Under the pieces are notes generated by a model. It saw nothing but the letters and a program-made list of their open reading frames with translations, had not been told where the DNA came from and did no database searches. The translations under genes and the position numbers were made by a program. A stretch of 64,000 bases of DNA from positions 248,001 through 312,000 of the forward strand of contig NZ_JARVKY010000006.1 of the NCBI RefSeq assembly GCF_029813785.1. Direction: 5' to 3'. Source of the DNA: Streptomyces sp. DH41. GTDB lineage: Bacteria > Actinomycetota > Actinomycetes > Streptomycetales > Streptomycetaceae. Shown here one piece after another: positions 10,018-21,723 of the stretch (positions within the stretch are counted from its first letter, which is position 1; every line of letters begins with the position of its first letter).

Positions 10018-10752
10018 ATGAAGGTTGTGAGGGGCGCTGTGAAAACCCCGAGCGCGGGGCCTGCGCCGGGTGGCGGTGAGCCCGCGCAGCGCGATGTGGT
10101 CCTGCCCTTCGTGGGGTCCCGGACCACGGTGCGGAAGTCGGGAATGATCTTCCCGGAGAACCTGCCGGAGCGGTCCTGGGAGCGCATCGGCAGCAATCTG
10201 CGCGAGCTGGTGAACTCCTCTGCGTGGTGGCTCGCCGACTGGCTGATCTACGGGGAGACCACCTACGGCTGGCGGCGGTACAAGGAGGCGATCGAGCGGA
10301 CCGGGCTCGACTACCAGACCCTGCGCAACTACGCGTGGGTCGCCCGGCGGTTCGAGCACCACCGCAGGCGCGACAGCCTCAGCTTCGCGCACCACGCCGA
10401 GGTGACCCGCCTGTCGCCGCCCGAGCAGGACTACTGGCTGCGCAAGGCCGAACAGCAGAAGTGGTCGCGCAACGAGCTGCGCCGGGCGGTCCGCGCCGGC
10501 CTGGCCGTGCAGAGCGGGACCGCCGAGCCCCCCGCGGGCGGCGACGGCGGACAGCCGGAGGTGCCCCGGCTCGCCGAGCCGGCGGCCGACAAGCGCCGGC
10601 AGAAGGCCACCACGCTCACCATCGAGCTGTCCGCGGACCAGCTGGACCACTGCGCGAAGGCGGCTGCCGCGCACGGCCTGCCCGTCGACAAGTGGGTGGC
10701 CCGGATGCTCGAGACCGCCGTCCTCCCCGCCGCCGAGCGGCGCACCGCCTGA
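10018..10752 (+). CDS. LmbU-family cluster-situated transcriptional regulator (second copy)
   Basis: This protein of up to 244 residues carries the same LmbU core as the first copy: SSAWWLADWLIYGE, then GLDYQTLRNYAWVARRF, then an LSFAHHAEVTRL segment. The C-terminal third resembles a short ribbon-like DNA-binding or dimerisation region (TLTIELSADQ). It sits inside the NRPS operon, 50 bp after mbtH, so it would be made along with the enzymes it may control. The start is uncertain: ATG 10018 directly abuts GGGGAG with no spacer, whereas GTG 10039 has GAGGGG 4 nt upstream and may be the true start. Confidence 0.85.
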   Translation: MKVVRGAVKTPSAGPAPGGGEPAQRDVVLPFVGSRTTVRKSGMIFPENLPERSWERIGSNLRELVNSSAWWLADWLIYGETTYGWRRYKEAIERTGLDYQTLRNYAWVARRFEHHRRRDSLSFAHHAEVTRLSPPEQDYWLRKAEQQKWSRNELRRAVRAGLAVQSGTAEPPAGGDGGQPEVPRLAEPAADKRRQKATTLTIELSADQLDHCAKAAAAHGLPVDKWVARMLETAVLPAAERRTA

Positions 10753-10814
10753 CGGCGCCCCGACCGGCGCCCCGGCGGCCCATACCCCGGACACCTCCCA
10801 CATCGGAGCCGTTG

Positions 10815-12398
10815 ATGATCCTTCAGGGAAAGCGGGTGGCCCTGCCCTCCGTGCCCGTCGTCCACAAGCAGTTCGAGTCGCATGTGGCGGCCACCCCCGA
10901 CGCGGTCGCCGTCGTCCACGCCGGCCGGCGAACGACGTACGCGGAGCTGGACGCGAAGGCGAACCGCTTCGCGCGGTTCCTCGTCGCCCGCGGGCACGGC
11001 CGGGGCGCGAAGGTCGGCGTCTGTCTCGACTACTCGGCCGACATGCTCGTCGCCATCCTCGGCACGCTGAAGGCGGGCGCCGCCTACGTGCCGTTCGACC
11101 CGGCCTACCCGGCGGCCCGGCTGCGGCTGCTGCTCGGCCAGGTGCCCGGCCTCGCCCTGATCGTGGCCTCCCCGGCGACGGCCGCAATGGTCGAGTCGGC
11201 GGGTGTGGAGACCGTCGACCTCGAACAGCTCGCCGACCACCTGGCGGGCCTGGCGGCCACCGCGCCCGACACCGACGTCACCGGGGACGACGTGTGCTAC
11301 GCCGTCTTCACGTCCGGGTCGACCGGGACACCGAAGCTGACCGCGGTGCGGCACGAGGGCTGGTTCAACCTGATGAACTGGCTGAGGCTGGAGTACGGCC
11401 TGCACAGCGGGTCGAACAACCTGGTCGTCAGCGCCTTCGGCTTCGACCTCTCCCAGCGCGCCCTGATGACACCGCTGTTCTGCGGCGCCACCCAGTACCT
11501 CATGGCCAGCCGCAACTTCGACGCCATGATGGCCTACCGCGTCCTGACCGAGCACGACATCCGCGTGGTGCACTGCGCCTCCAGCACCCTGTACGTGCTG
11601 GTGGACTGGGAGACCGCACGCGGCGGCGACGCCCTCACCCGGCTCGACCACATCCTCTTCGGCGGCGAGGCGCTCAAGGCCGAGCGGCTCACCGACTGGG
11701 CGCGGCGCGAGGGCAACACCTGCACCCTCCTGCACCAGTACGGCGTCGCCGAGTGCACGGACGTCGCGACCTCCTACGACCTCGCCGGCCACCGCCCCGG
11801 CGGACAGGACGTCCCGCCGGTCGGCAGGCCGGCCTACAACACCGACATCCACCTCCTCGACGAGGACCTGCGCCACGTGGCCCCGGGCGAGCGGGGCGAG
11901 ATCTGCATCGCCGGCGCCGGCGTCGGCGCGGGCTACCTCAACGCCGGCCCCGAGAACCGGAAGTTCACCACGGTCGACGCCGGCGGCGAGCGGGTCCGGA
12001 TCTACCGCACGGGCGACCGCGGCTACGTGACCGAGGCCGGCGACCTCGTCGTCCTCGGCCGCATCGACGCCCAGGTGAAGGTGCGCGGCATGCGCATCGA
12101 CCCCACCGACATCGAGCGCGCCCTCGCCCGCCTGGACGGCGTCCGGGAGGCCGCGGTGGTCGTCGCGCACACCGACGCCGGCGAGGCCGAGCTGACCGCG
12201 TTCCTCGTCCCGGCCGGGGACGACCTGGCCGAGGACGACGTGCGCGCCCGTCTGCTGCGGGACCTGCCGCGGAACATGGTCCCCGCCCGGTTCCTGAACA
12301 TCCCGCGGCTCCCCCTCAGCCCGCACGGCAAGGTCGACCGCGCCGCGCTGGCCGACGCCCGCGCCGGGCAGTACGCCGGCAGCGCAACGGCGGCCTGA
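10815..12398 (+). CDS. Freestanding adenylation domain (unusual pocket code)
   Basis: A 527-residue stand-alone A domain that would activate an amino acid with ATP and load a carrier protein in trans. Core motifs are present: TSGSTGTPK (A3), YRTGDRG (A7), GRIDAQVKVRGMRID (A8) and the A10 lysine in SPHGKVDR. Pocket residues read by eye give about DLRHLGQDVK, which matches no code I know; the A5 region reads HQYGVAECT instead of the usual YGPTE. The substrate is therefore left open. The ATG at 10815 follows a weak ribosome site; the frame is open far upstream but overlaps the regulator. A freestanding PCP follows 28 bp later, the obvious partner, with a second at 41443. Such A/PCP pairs usually set up an amino acid for modification while tethered. 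Confidence 0.9.
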   Translation: MILQGKRVALPSVPVVHKQFESHVAATPDAVAVVHAGRRTTYAELDAKANRFARFLVARGHGRGAKVGVCLDYSADMLVAILGTLKAGAAYVPFDPAYPAARLRLLLGQVPGLALIVASPATAAMVESAGVETVDLEQLADHLAGLAATAPDTDVTGDDVCYAVFTSGSTGTPKLTAVRHEGWFNLMNWLRLEYGLHSGSNNLVVSAFGFDLSQRALMTPLFCGATQYLMASRNFDAMMAYRVLTEHDIRVVHCASSTLYVLVDWETARGGDALTRLDHILFGGEALKAERLTDWARREGNTCTLLHQYGVAECTDVATSYDLAGHRPGGQDVPPVGRPAYNTDIHLLDEDLRHVAPGERGEICIAGAGVGAGYLNAGPENRKFTTVDAGGERVRIYRTGDRGYVTEAGDLVVLGRIDAQVKVRGMRIDPTDIERALARLDGVREAAVVVAHTDAGEAELTAFLVPAGDDLAEDDVRARLLRDLPRNMVPARFLNIPRLPLSPHGKVDRAALADARAGQYAGSATAA

Positions 12399-12426
12399 GA
12401 CAGCGATGACAACCGAGAGGACCGCG

Positions 12427-12660
12427 ATGACCGCCGACCGCGTGCGCGCCATCTGGTGCCGGGAGTTCCGGCGCGACGACATCCGTGCCGACGACGACTT
12501 CTTCGCCCTGGGCGGCCAGTCCCTGGTCATGGTGCGCATCCAGGGCGCCTACATCGAGGAGCTGGGCGTCGAGGTCCCGATGGACCAGATGTTCCTCAAC
12601 CCGACGGTGGCGTCCATCTCCGCGTACATCGAATCCCAGGCTGCGACGACCGCCCCGTAG
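12427..12660 (+). CDS. Freestanding peptidyl carrier protein (first copy)
   Basis: A single PCP of about 77 residues with the phosphopantetheine site in DDDFFALGGQSL. I chose the ATG at 12427 because GAGAGGA lies 5-6 nt upstream; an in-frame ATG at 12406 adds seven residues but has a poor ribosome site. It lies between the freestanding A domain and a flavoprotein, which suggests that the A domain loads it and that the bound aminoacyl group is oxidised before transfer to an NRPS module. Confidence 0.92.
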   Translation: MTADRVRAIWCREFRRDDIRADDDFFALGGQSLVMVRIQGAYIEELGVEVPMDQMFLNPTVASISAYIESQAATTAP

Positions 12661-12700
12661 CCCCGCTGTGTCGAAGAACTACTGGTGAGAGAGGCGCGCC

Positions 12701-13888
12701 ATGTACGACGTGATTGTCATAGGTGCCCGTTGTGCGGGATCGCCGACGGCCATGCTGTTCGCGCGGCAGGGCTACCGCGTCCTGCTCCTGGAGAAAGCGA
12801 ACTTCCCGCAGGACACGCTCTCCTCGCACTACCTGCACATGCAGGGCGTGGCGCTGCTCAACCGGTGGGGGCTGCTGGACCGGATCCGCGACTCGGGCGC
12901 CCAGCCGATCACCCACCAGGTCTACCAGGGCCCCGACGTCCGCATCGAGGGCTTCTCCCTGCCGATCGACGGGCTGACGACCACGTACGCGCCACGGCGG
13001 TACGTGCTCGACCCGATCCTCGCCGAGGGTGCCGTGGCGTCCGGCGTGGAGTTCCGCGAGGGCTGCGCGGTCAAGGACCTGCTGTTCGAGAACGACCGGG
13101 TCGTCGGGGTGCGGTACTCCACACCCGGCGGCGCCGAGACGACCGACCGGGCCCGCCTGGTCGTCGGCGCGGACGGCATGCGCTCGCTGGTGGCCCGCAA
13201 GGCGGGCGCGCAGAACGTCATGGAGCACCCGCGCATGACCACCACCTACTACAGCTACTGGTCCGGTGTCCCCGCCGACTTCGAGCTGTACGAGCGGCCG
13301 GGCCGCTGGATCGGCGTCCTGCCCACCAACGACGACCTCACGCTGCTCATGGCGTACTTCCCGCAGGCGGACTACAACCAGGTCCGCAAGAACGTGGAGC
13401 CCGCCTACCTCGACGCGTTCCGCACCACCGCCCCCGAACTGTACGAACGGATGCGGTCGGGCAGGCGCGAGGAACAGCTGTACGGCACGGGCCACCAGGA
13501 GAACTACTTCCGCAAGGCCTACGGGCCCGGCTGGGTGCTGGTCGGCGACGCGGTGAACCACAAGGACTCCATCACCGCCCGCGGCATCACCGAGGCCTTC
13601 GTCCAGGCCCAGTCCCTCACCGACCTCGTCGGGGACCGGCTGCACGACGACGCCGCGCTGGGCAGGGCGCTCAGGCGCTACGAGAACGAGCTGAGCAACG
13701 AGGCCCTCAACCACTACCAGGGCGCGCTGAACGTGGCCGAACTGAAGCCCGAGGGACGCACCGAGATGCTCCGCAAGCTGGTCGGCCACCAGGAACACAT
13801 CGACCGGTACTTCTCGACGCTGTCGGGAGCGTGCTCCATCGACGACTTCTACAACGACGAACTCCTGACCCTCCTCGACCAGGGCTGA
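12701..13888 (+). CDS. FAD-dependent monooxygenase/oxidoreductase acting near the carrier-bound substrate
   Basis: The 395-residue flavoprotein has a Rossmann motif at the N-terminus ([16 protein letters not shown]), a central VVGADGMRS (DG) motif and a [11 protein letters not shown] (GD) motif, the plan of the single-component PHBH/geranylgeranyl-reductase-like superfamily. No Trp-halogenase WxWxIP motif is seen. GAGAGAGG precedes the ATG. It lies 40 bp after the PCP and 41 bp before the first NRPS gene. Candidate roles are hydroxylation (including N-hydroxylation) or desaturation of an amino acid held on the PCP or of a Pip residue. Azinothricin-type peptides contain N-hydroxy residues, but I cannot choose from sequence. 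Confidence 0.85.
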   Translation: MYDVIVIGARCAGSPTAMLFARQGYRVLLLEKANFPQDTLSSHYLHMQGVALLNRWGLLDRIRDSGAQPITHQVYQGPDVRIEGFSLPIDGLTTTYAPRRYVLDPILAEGAVASGVEFREGCAVKDLLFENDRVVGVRYSTPGGAETTDRARLVVGADGMRSLVARKAGAQNVMEHPRMTTTYYSYWSGVPADFELYERPGRWIGVLPTNDDLTLLMAYFPQADYNQVRKNVEPAYLDAFRTTAPELYERMRSGRREEQLYGTGHQENYFRKAYGPGWVLVGDAVNHKDSITARGITEAFVQAQSLTDLVGDRLHDDAALGRALRRYENELSNEALNHYQGALNVAELKPEGRTEMLRKLVGHQEHIDRYFSTLSGACSIDDFYNDELLTLLDQG

Positions 13889-13929
13889 GCCGCGGCCCCG
13901 CCCCCTGGTTCGCCGATATTGGAGACACA

Positions 13930-16900
13930 ATGATCCCGTTGTCGTTCGCGCAGCGCCGGCTGTGGTTCGTGGACCGGTTCGAAGGCCCCTCGCCGACCTA
14001 CAACGGCGCGTTCGCCCTGCGGCTGACCGGCGAACTGGACGTGGACGCGCTCACGGCGGCGCTCCGCGACGTCGTCGACCGGCACGAGGTCCTCCGCACG
14101 GTGATCGTCGAGGGCGACGACGGCGTACCGCACCAGCGCGTGCTGGCGACCGGGGAGAAGCCGTTCGCCCTGCCCGTCGTCGAGGCCACCGGGGAGCGGC
14201 GGGCGGCGGTGATCGAGGAGACGGCCACCCAGACGTTCGACCTGGCCGCCGACGCGCCGATCCGCGCCCGGCTGGTGCGCGGCGGACCCCACGACCACAC
14301 CCTCGTCGTCGTCGCCCACCACATCGCGGTGGACGGCGAGTCCTTCGGGCCGCTGTTCCGCGACCTCACCACCGCCTACGCGGCCCGCGCCCAGGGCGCC
14401 GCCCCGGCGTGGGAGCCGCTGCCGGTGCAGTACGCGGACTACACGCTGTGGCAGCTCGACCTGCTGGGCGACGAGTCGGACCCTCAGAGCCTGGCGGCCC
14501 GGCAACTGGAGTACTGGCGCGAGACACTGGCCGACCTGCCGCAGCCGCTGCCCCTGCCGACCGACCGCCCGCGTCCGCGAGTGATGAGCCCCGACGGCGA
14601 CCGGATCCCCTTCTCCCTCGACCCCGGCCTCCTGGAGTCCGTGGAGAAACTGGCCGCGGAGCTGGACACCACGGTGTCGATGGTCATGCACTCCGCGCTC
14701 GCGGTGCTCCTGCGGCACCTCGGCTGCGGCGACGACGTGCCCATCGGCGCGCCGATCACGGACCGCACCGACGAGGACCTGCGCGACCTCGTCGGGTTCT
14801 TCGTCAACACCTGGGTGCTGCGCGTGGACCTGGCCGGCGACCCCACCTTCCGCGAGCTGCTCCAGCGGGTGCGGGAGCGGTCCCTGGCCGCCTACGACAA
14901 CCAGGACATGCCCTTCGAACGGCTGGTGGAGCTGCTCAACCCGCACCGCTCCACCGCCTACAACCCGTTCTTCCAGGTCATGCTCTCCTGGCAGCCGCCC
15001 GTGCCGCCGCTCCGACTGCCCGGCCTCGGCGTGCGGGTCGAGCGGCTGGAGACCGGCACCGCCAAGTTCGACCTCTTCTTCGACCTGCTGCCCAGCTCCT
15101 CCGGCGGAGCCGACTGCCGCCTGGAGTACGCCACCAGCCTGTTCGACCGGGAGACGGCCACGAGCATCGCCGAGCGGTTCGTCCGCGTCCTGGGCCGGCT
15201 CGTGGCCGACCCGGAGCGCGCCGTCACCACCGTCGACGTCCTCGACGCGACCGAGCGGGACCGCTGGCTCACCCGGGCCGCCGGCACCCCGGCCGAGCTG
15301 CCCGGGCTGACGGTCCCCGCGATGTTCGAGCGGCAGGCGGCCGCCACGCCCGACGCCCCGGCGCTCGTGTGCGAGGGCCGGACCCTGACCTACCGGGAGC
15401 TGGAGGACCGGGCGAACCAGGTCGCCTGGGAACTGATCGGGCGCGGAGCGGGCCCCGAGGACCTGGTGCTGCTCGCGCTGCCGCGCACCGAGGACCTCGT
15501 CGCCGGCCTGCTCGGCATCCTCAAGTCCGGCGCCGGATACGTCCCGATGGACCCGCGGTACCTCGGCGGGCGGGCGCGGACCGTGCTGTCCGAGGCCCGC
15601 CCCCGGTTCGCGGTCACCGACACGGCGACCTGGCAGGAGCTGCCGCCCGGCGACATCACGCCGGTCAACGTCGACGACCGGGCCGACTGGGACGGGCCCG
15701 CCGGGGCGCCGGACGACACCGCCCGGACCTCGCCGCTCGGCCCGGACAACCTGGCCTACGTGATGTACACCTCCGGCTCCACCGGCAAGCCGAAGGGCGC
15801 GGCGATCACCCACCGCAACGTCGTCAACGGCGTACGGGAACTGGTCCGCGTCCTCGACACCCCGCCCGGGTGGCGGATGCCCGCCGGTACCTCCGTCAAC
15901 TTCGACGTCTCCGTCTTCGAGCTGCTGACCACCCTGACCACCGGCGGCACGGCCGAGATCCTGCCGAACGCGCTGGCCCTCGGCGAACGGGACGGCTTCG
16001 ACGGCCACATCCTCAGCGGCGTCCCCTCCGTACTCGGCGAACTGGTCGGCCACCTCGACGAGGCGGCCGACGTGCGCACCGTCGTCTTCGCGGGCGACGT
16101 CCTTCCGGCCCGGCTGGTCCGGCAGGTGCGCGAAGCCCTGCCCGGCGCGCGGATCGTCAACTCCTATGGGCAGAGCGAGAGTTTCTACGCCACCGCCTTC
16201 TCCCTCGCCCCGGGCGAGGAGTGGCCCGACGGCGACGTCGCGCCCATCGGCACCCCCCTGGGCAACATGCGCGCCTACGTCCTCGGCCCGGGCCTCGCCC
16301 CCGTACCCCAGGGGGTGGTCGGCGAGCTGTACGTGGCCGGGGCCTGCCTGGGCCGCGGCTACCACGGCCGTCCGGGCCTGACCGCCGAACGCTACCTGCC
16401 CAGTCCCTTCGGCCCCGCCGGCGAGCGGATGTACCGCACCGGCGACCTGGCCCGCTGGAACGCGCGGGGCGAACTGGAGTGCGTCGGCCGCGGCGACGGC
16501 CAGGTGAAGGTGCGCGGCTTCCGCATCGAGACCGCCGAGGTCGAGGCGGTCATCACCGGGCACCCCGGCATCAGCGAGGCCGTGGTGATCGGCCGCGAGC
16601 TGCCCTCGGGCGGCAAGCAGCTCGTCGCCTACGTGGTGCACACCGGCGAGGGCGCCGTCGGCGACGACGGCGTCGGCGGCATCGGCGACGTCGACGTGCA
16701 GTCCGGGGCCTCCGCCGCCGAACTGCGCAAGTTCGTCGCGGCACGGCTGCCCGACTACATGGTGCCCTCGGCCTTCGTCGCCCTCGGCGGGCTGCCGCTG
16801 GGACCGACCGGCAAGCTGGACCGCTCGGCGCTGCCCGAGCCGGAGTTCCTCGGCGAGACCTACCGGGAGCCCCGCACCGAGGCCGAGAAGGTCATCACCG

Positions 16901-19900
16901 CCGCGTACGCGGACGTCCTCGGCGTGGACCGGGTCGGCGCCGACGACGACTTCTTCGCGGTCGGCGGGGACAGCCTGCGCTCCATCCAGGTGGTGGCCAG
17001 GGCCCGCGCCAAGGGCGTGGAACTGACCACCCGGGAGATCTTCGAGTGCCGCACGGCGGCCCGGCTGGCCGAGGTGGCCGCCGACCGCCGCGACCGGGCG
17101 CCCGTACTCACCGAACTCGACGGCGGAGGCGTCGGCCCGATGCCGCTGCAACCGGTGGCGCGGCAGGTGTTCGAGCACGGCGGCGGCACCGACCGGTTCG
17201 CCATGTCGATGGTCCTGGAACTCCCCGAGGGCATCGACGCCGACGGCCTCGCCGCGACCCTGGACGCCGTGCTCGACCGGCACGACCTGCTGCGCGCCCG
17301 CCTGGTGCGCGGCGACGCACCCTCCGTCGTCGTACGGGAGACCGGCACCGTCCGCGCGGCGGACCTGATCCGCCGGGTCGGCTGCGACGGCCGCTGGGAC
17401 GAGCCGGCCGCGCTCGAGGCGGCCCGGGCGGAACTGCACGACGCGGTCGGGCGCCTGGACCCGGAGGCCGGCACCATGGCGGACTTCGTCTGGTTCGCCG
17501 CCGGCTCCGGCCGGGGCCGCCTGCTGGTGGTGCTGCACCACCTGGTCGTGGACGGCGTCTCCTGGCGCATCCTGATGTCGGACCTCGCCGAAGCCTGGCA
17601 GCGGGTCCGCTCGGGCGAGGCACCCGAACTGCCGGCGGTCGGCACGTCCGCCCGGCGCTGGGCGTCGGCGCTGGAGGACGAGGCGTACTCCCCTGAGCGG
17701 GAGGCGGAACTGGCCCACTGGCAGAACGTGCTGGAGGAGTCCGACCCGCCGCTGGGCACCCGGCCGTTCGACCCGGCGGTGGACGTGTGGTCCACGGTCG
17801 ACACCGTGCGGGTGGAGCTGCCCGCCGACGTCACCGAGGCGGTGCTGAGCACGCTCCCCACCGCGTTCCGGGGCACCGGCACCGACGTGCTCCTCGCCGC
17901 CCTCGCCCTGGCGATGAAGCGGTGGCGCGGCGCGGACGCCTCGACCCTGGTCCGCCTGGAGGGACACGGCCGCGAGGAGGACGTCGTCCCCGGGGCCGAC
18001 CTCTCCCGCACCGTCGGCTGGTTCACCAGCATGTACCCGGCCCGCGTCGACGTGCGGGACATGGACCTGGCCGACGTGCTGGCGGGCGGCGCCGCCGCCG
18101 GGCAGGCCGTCAAGCTGGTCAAGGAACAACTGCGCGCCGTCCCCGGCAAGGGCGTCGGCTACGGGCTGCTGCGCTGGCTCAACGAGGAGACCGGCGAGCA
18201 GCTCGCCGACTGCCCCACGCCGCAGATCGGGTTCAACTACCTGGGCCGCATCTCCGACTCCGACGTGCCCGAGCACCTGCGCGCCGAGGGATGGGGACCG
18301 GCGTCCTGGTCCGCGGAGCTGATCGCCCTGCCGGACCCGGACCTGCCGGCGCTGTCCGCGCTGGAGGTCAACTCGGTCGCCACCGACACCCCCGAGGGCA
18401 CCCGGCTCCAGACGGCCTTCATGTTCCCCACCGGCGTCCTGACCCGGGAGCGGACCACGGAACTGGCCGAGCTGTGGGTCGAGGTGCTGCGGGGCATGGC
18501 CGCGTTCGCCGCACGCCCCGGCATCGGCGGGCTCACCCCCGCGGACGCCCCGCTCGTCACGGTGCGGCAGCACGAGATCGAGACGTGGGAGGAGCGGTAC
18601 GGCCGGCTGACCGAGGTGTGGCCGCAGGCCCCCGGACAGTCCGGCATCCAGTTCCAGGCCGCCCTCGCCGAGGGCTCCTTCGACGTCTACCACATGCAGT
18701 TCGCGCTGCACCTGTCCGGGAACGTCGACCCCGCGCGCATGCGCGCGGCCGGTCAGGCGCTGCTGGAGCGGTACCCGAACCTGCGCTCCGCCTTCCTCAC
18801 CACCGACGAGGGCGACCCGGTGCAGGTCGTGCCGGAACACGTCGACATCCCCTGGCGGCACCTGGACCTGACCGGCCTGAGCGAGGCCGAGCAGGACGCG
18901 GCGCTCGACCGGGCGCTGGCCGACGACCGGGCCGACCAGCTGGACCCCGCCCGGCCGCCGCTGATCCGCCTGGCGCTGCTCACCTGCGGGCTGCGACGGG
19001 CCAAACTCATCGTCACCGCGCACCACACCCTGTTCGACGGCTGGTCGTCGCCGATGGTGATCACGGACCTGATCAGGCTGTACTCCGGAACCCGGGAGCT
19101 GACGCCGGTCCGCAACTACGGCGACTACCTGGCCTGGCTGTCCACACAGGACCAGACGGTCTCCGAGGCGCGGTGGAAGGCCGAGCTGGACGGATTCGAC
19201 CAGCCGACCCTCGTCGCCCCGAACGCGGCCCTCAAGGGGACGGCGTCCGCCCTCGGACGGGTCGAGGTACCGCTGCCGATCGACAAGGGACGCGAACTCG
19301 CCCGCCGCGCGGCGGAACTGGGCGTCACCCTGAACACCCTCCTCCAGGGCGCCTGGGCGATCCTGCTGTCGCAGCTCACCGGGCAGCGCGACGTGGTCTT
19401 CGGCGCCGCCGTCAACGGCCGCCCGGCCGACCTGGCCGGCTCCGACGAGATGGTCGGCCTGTTCATCAACACCCTGCCGACCCGGGTGGTCTGCGGCCCC
19501 GCCCACACCATGGGCGAGGTCATCACCGACCTCCAGGACCGGCAGACCGCCCTGCTCGACCACCACCACTACGGGCTGGCCGACATCCAGCGCGGCGTCG
19601 GGCTGCCCGCCCTGTTCGACACGCTGATCGTGTTCGAGAACTACCCGATCGACCGCGAAGGCATGGTGGAGGCCAACACCTCGGCGGGCTTCACCATCGA
19701 CGGCATCCGCCCGTTCGCGGGCTCGCACTACCCGCTCACCCTCAACTCCTCCGACCCCTACCTGCGGCTCTCCCTCGACTACCAGAACAACCTCTACGAC
19801 CGCGCCGCGGCCGAGGAGATCGCCGTCCGGCTCGTGCGGGTCCTCGACCAGCTCCTGGCCGACCCGGCCACGCGCCTCGGCGACATCGACGTACTCGGTG

Positions 19901-21711
19901 ACCGGGAGCGCGACTGGCTGCTGCACGAGGTCAACGACACCGCCGAACCGACCCTGGAGGCCGGTCTGGTGCAGGCCGTGCGCCGGCAGGTCGAGGCCAC
20001 CCCCGAGGCCCTCGCCGTCATCGCCGAGGACACCTCGCTCACCTACGCCGAACTGGACGAACGCGCCAACCGTCTCGCGCACTGGCTGATCGAACACGGC
20101 GTACGGCCCGAGTCGCCGGTGGCCGTGCGGCTGCCGCGGTCCGCGGGGCTCGTGGTCGCGCTGCTGGCGGTGCTGAAGACCGGCGCCACCTACGTCCCGA
20201 TCGACCCGGACCACCCGCGATCCCGGATCGACCACATCCTTCAGGACGCCCGCCCCACCCTCGTCCTCGACGCCGACACGCTCGCCGGCGCCGACTGCTC
20301 GCGCCACCCGGCGTCGGCGCCCGAGCCGGCCGTCCGCCCGGACAACGCCGCGTACGTCATCTACACCTCGGGTTCCACGGGCAAGCCCAAGGGAGTGTCG
20401 GTCACCCACCGGGGACTGGCCAACTTCCTGGCGACCATGCGGCGGCGATTCCCGCTGGCCCCCTCGGACCGGCTGCTCGCCGTGACGACGGTCTCCTTCG
20501 ACATCGCGGGACTGGAGCTCTACCTGCCGCTGATCTCCGGGGCGGCGGTGGTACTGGTGGGCAAGGAGACCGTCTCCCGGCCCTCGGCCGTGCGCGAGGT
20601 GATGCGTCGTCACCAGGTGACCGCCGTACAGGCGACACCGGCCTTCTGGCAGATCCTGCTCATGGAGGAACCCGACGGCGCCGCGGGCCTGCGGGTCCTG
20701 GTCGGCGGGGAGGCACTGCCGCCGCACCTCGCCGAGGCACTGGCCGGACAGGCCGCCGAGGTCGCCAACGTCTACGGTCCGACCGAGACGACGATCTGGT
20801 CGACGAGCGCGCCGGTCACGCCCGGCGCCGGCGCCCCCTCCATCGGGACACCGATCGGCAACACCCGGGTGTACGTGCTCGACGCGCGGCTGCGGCCCGT
20901 CCCGCGCGGGGTGCGGGGCGAGCTGTACATCGCCGGCGACGGCCTGGCCCGCGGGTACCAGGGCCGGCCGGACCTCACCGCGGGACGGTTCACGGCCTGC
21001 CCCTTCGGCGACCCCGGCACGCGGATGTACCGCACCGGCGACCTGGTGCGCTGGCGCGAGGACGGCCGGCTGGAGTACGTCGGGCGCACCGACTTCCAGG
21101 TCAAGATCCGGGGCTTCCGGATCGAACTGGGCGAGATCGAGCACGTCCTGGCGGAGCACCCCGCCGTGGCACGGGCCGTCGCCCTGGTACGGGAGGACCG
21201 CCCCGGCGACCCGCGGCTGGTCGCCTACGTGGTGCCGGCCGGCAAGACGGACCCCGCCGGGCTGGACCTCGCGCCCCTGGCGGAACTGCTGCGCCGGAGC
21301 CTGCCGGATTACATGGTCCCGTCGGCGATCGTGCCGCTCGCCGACTTCCCCACGAACCCGAGCGGCAAGCTCGACCGCGGCGCGTTCCCCGCACCCGACC
21401 AGGGCAGGGCCCAGGCCGGACGGGCGCCGCGCACCCCCACCGAGGAAGCCCTGTGCCGGCTCTTCGCCGACCTGCTCGGCAGGGAGGAGATCGGCATCGA
21501 CGACGACTTCTTCGGCAACGGCGGCCACTCCCTGCTGGCCACCCGGCTCAGCGGACGCGTCCGCAACCAGTTCGGCGTCGACTCCAAGGTCACGATGGTG
21601 TTCCGCAATCCGACCGTCGCTCAACTGGCGGAACGTATCGAGGAACTGACCGCGGACGACTCCCGGCCGCGCAAGAAGAACCGCCCCCAGCTGCGCCAGA
21701 TGACCGTGTAG
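13930..21711 (+). CDS. Bimodular NRPS, C-A-PCP-E-C-A-PCP (predicted D-Pip then Gly)
   Basis: About 2593 residues. Domains in order: C (LCL-like, HHIAVDG at 130), A (from about 457), PCP (GGDSL, Ser1015), epimerisation ([10 protein letters not shown] at 1203), C (DCL position, HHTLFDG at 1698), A (from about 2010), PCP (GGHSL, Ser2534). The first A pocket reads about DVFSVASYAK, the pattern I associate with piperazate-type residues and shared with both A domains of the next NRPS. The second reads about DILQLGVIWK, close to the known glycine code. The E domain implies a D residue from module 1. The protein ends in a basic tail with LRQM, a probable docking segment. The ATG at 13930 has GGAGA upstream; the frame is open back into the flavoprotein gene, but those codons are its shadow. 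Confidence 0.95.
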   Translation: MIPLSFAQRRLWFVDRFEGPSPTYNGAFALRLTGELDVDALTAALRDVVDRHEVLRTVIVEGDDGVPHQRVLATGEKPFALPVVEATGERRAAVIEETATQTFDLAADAPIRARLVRGGPHDHTLVVVAHHIAVDGESFGPLFRDLTTAYAARAQGAAPAWEPLPVQYADYTLWQLDLLGDESDPQSLAARQLEYWRETLADLPQPLPLPTDRPRPRVMSPDGDRIPFSLDPGLLESVEKLAAELDTTVSMVMHSALAVLLRHLGCGDDVPIGAPITDRTDEDLRDLVGFFVNTWVLRVDLAGDPTFRELLQRVRERSLAAYDNQDMPFERLVELLNPHRSTAYNPFFQVMLSWQPPVPPLRLPGLGVRVERLETGTAKFDLFFDLLPSSSGGADCRLEYATSLFDRETATSIAERFVRVLGRLVADPERAVTTVDVLDATERDRWLTRAAGTPAELPGLTVPAMFERQAAATPDAPALVCEGRTLTYRELEDRANQVAWELIGRGAGPEDLVLLALPRTEDLVAGLLGILKSGAGYVPMDPRYLGGRARTVLSEARPRFAVTDTATWQELPPGDITPVNVDDRADWDGPAGAPDDTARTSPLGPDNLAYVMYTSGSTGKPKGAAITHRNVVNGVRELVRVLDTPPGWRMPAGTSVNFDVSVFELLTTLTTGGTAEILPNALALGERDGFDGHILSGVPSVLGELVGHLDEAADVRTVVFAGDVLPARLVRQVREALPGARIVNSYGQSESFYATAFSLAPGEEWPDGDVAPIGTPLGNMRAYVLGPGLAPVPQGVVGELYVAGACLGRGYHGRPGLTAERYLPSPFGPAGERMYRTGDLARWNARGELECVGRGDGQVKVRGFRIETAEVEAVITGHPGISEAVVIGRELPSGGKQLVAYVVHTGEGAVGDDGVGGIGDVDVQSGASAAELRKFVAARLPDYMVPSAFVALGGLPLGPTGKLDRSALPEPEFLGETYREPRTEAEKVITAAYADVLGVDRVGADDDFFAVGGDSLRSIQVVARARAKGVELTTREIFECRTAARLAEVAADRRDRAPVLTELDGGGVGPMPLQPVARQVFEHGGGTDRFAMSMVLELPEGIDADGLAATLDAVLDRHDLLRARLVRGDAPSVVVRETGTVRAADLIRRVGCDGRWDEPAALEAARAELHDAVGRLDPEAGTMADFVWFAAGSGRGRLLVVLHHLVVDGVSWRILMSDLAEAWQRVRSGEAPELPAVGTSARRWASALEDEAYSPEREAELAHWQNVLEESDPPLGTRPFDPAVDVWSTVDTVRVELPADVTEAVLSTLPTAFRGTGTDVLLAALALAMKRWRGADASTLVRLEGHGREEDVVPGADLSRTVGWFTSMYPARVDVRDMDLADVLAGGAAAGQAVKLVKEQLRAVPGKGVGYGLLRWLNEETGEQLADCPTPQIGFNYLGRISDSDVPEHLRAEGWGPASWSAELIALPDPDLPALSALEVNSVATDTPEGTRLQTAFMFPTGVLTRERTTELAELWVEVLRGMAAFAARPGIGGLTPADAPLVTVRQHEIETWEERYGRLTEVWPQAPGQSGIQFQAALAEGSFDVYHMQFALHLSGNVDPARMRAAGQALLERYPNLRSAFLTTDEGDPVQVVPEHVDIPWRHLDLTGLSEAEQDAALDRALADDRADQLDPARPPLIRLALLTCGLRRAKLIVTAHHTLFDGWSSPMVITDLIRLYSGTRELTPVRNYGDYLAWLSTQDQTVSEARWKAELDGFDQPTLVAPNAALKGTASALGRVEVPLPIDKGRELARRAAELGVTLNTLLQGAWAILLSQLTGQRDVVFGAAVNGRPADLAGSDEMVGLFINTLPTRVVCGPAHTMGEVITDLQDRQTALLDHHHYGLADIQRGVGLPALFDTLIVFENYPIDREGMVEANTSAGFTIDGIRPFAGSHYPLTLNSSDPYLRLSLDYQNNLYDRAAAEEIAVRLVRVLDQLLADPATRLGDIDVLGDRERDWLLHEVNDTAEPTLEAGLVQAVRRQVEATPEALAVIAEDTSLTYAELDERANRLAHWLIEHGVRPESPVAVRLPRSAGLVVALLAVLKTGATYVPIDPDHPRSRIDHILQDARPTLVLDADTLAGADCSRHPASAPEPAVRPDNAAYVIYTSGSTGKPKGVSVTHRGLANFLATMRRRFPLAPSDRLLAVTTVSFDIAGLELYLPLISGAAVVLVGKETVSRPSAVREVMRRHQVTAVQATPAFWQILLMEEPDGAAGLRVLVGGEALPPHLAEALAGQAAEVANVYGPTETTIWSTSAPVTPGAGAPSIGTPIGNTRVYVLDARLRPVPRGVRGELYIAGDGLARGYQGRPDLTAGRFTACPFGDPGTRMYRTGDLVRWREDGRLEYVGRTDFQVKIRGFRIELGEIEHVLAEHPAVARAVALVREDRPGDPRLVAYVVPAGKTDPAGLDLAPLAELLRRSLPDYMVPSAIVPLADFPTNPSGKLDRGAFPAPDQGRAQAGRAPRTPTEEALCRLFADLLGREEIGIDDDFFGNGGHSLLATRLSGRVRNQFGVDSKVTMVFRNPTVAQLAERIEELTADDSRPRKKNRPQLRQMTV

Positions 21712-21723
21712 GAGTTTGCGCCG

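Noticed and set aside
12685..13929. Upstream extension of the first NRPS frame, which would give about 3008 residues
   Set aside because: These codons overlap the flavoprotein gene out of frame and show no motif. The C domain begins at the ATG at 13930, which has its own ribosome site.
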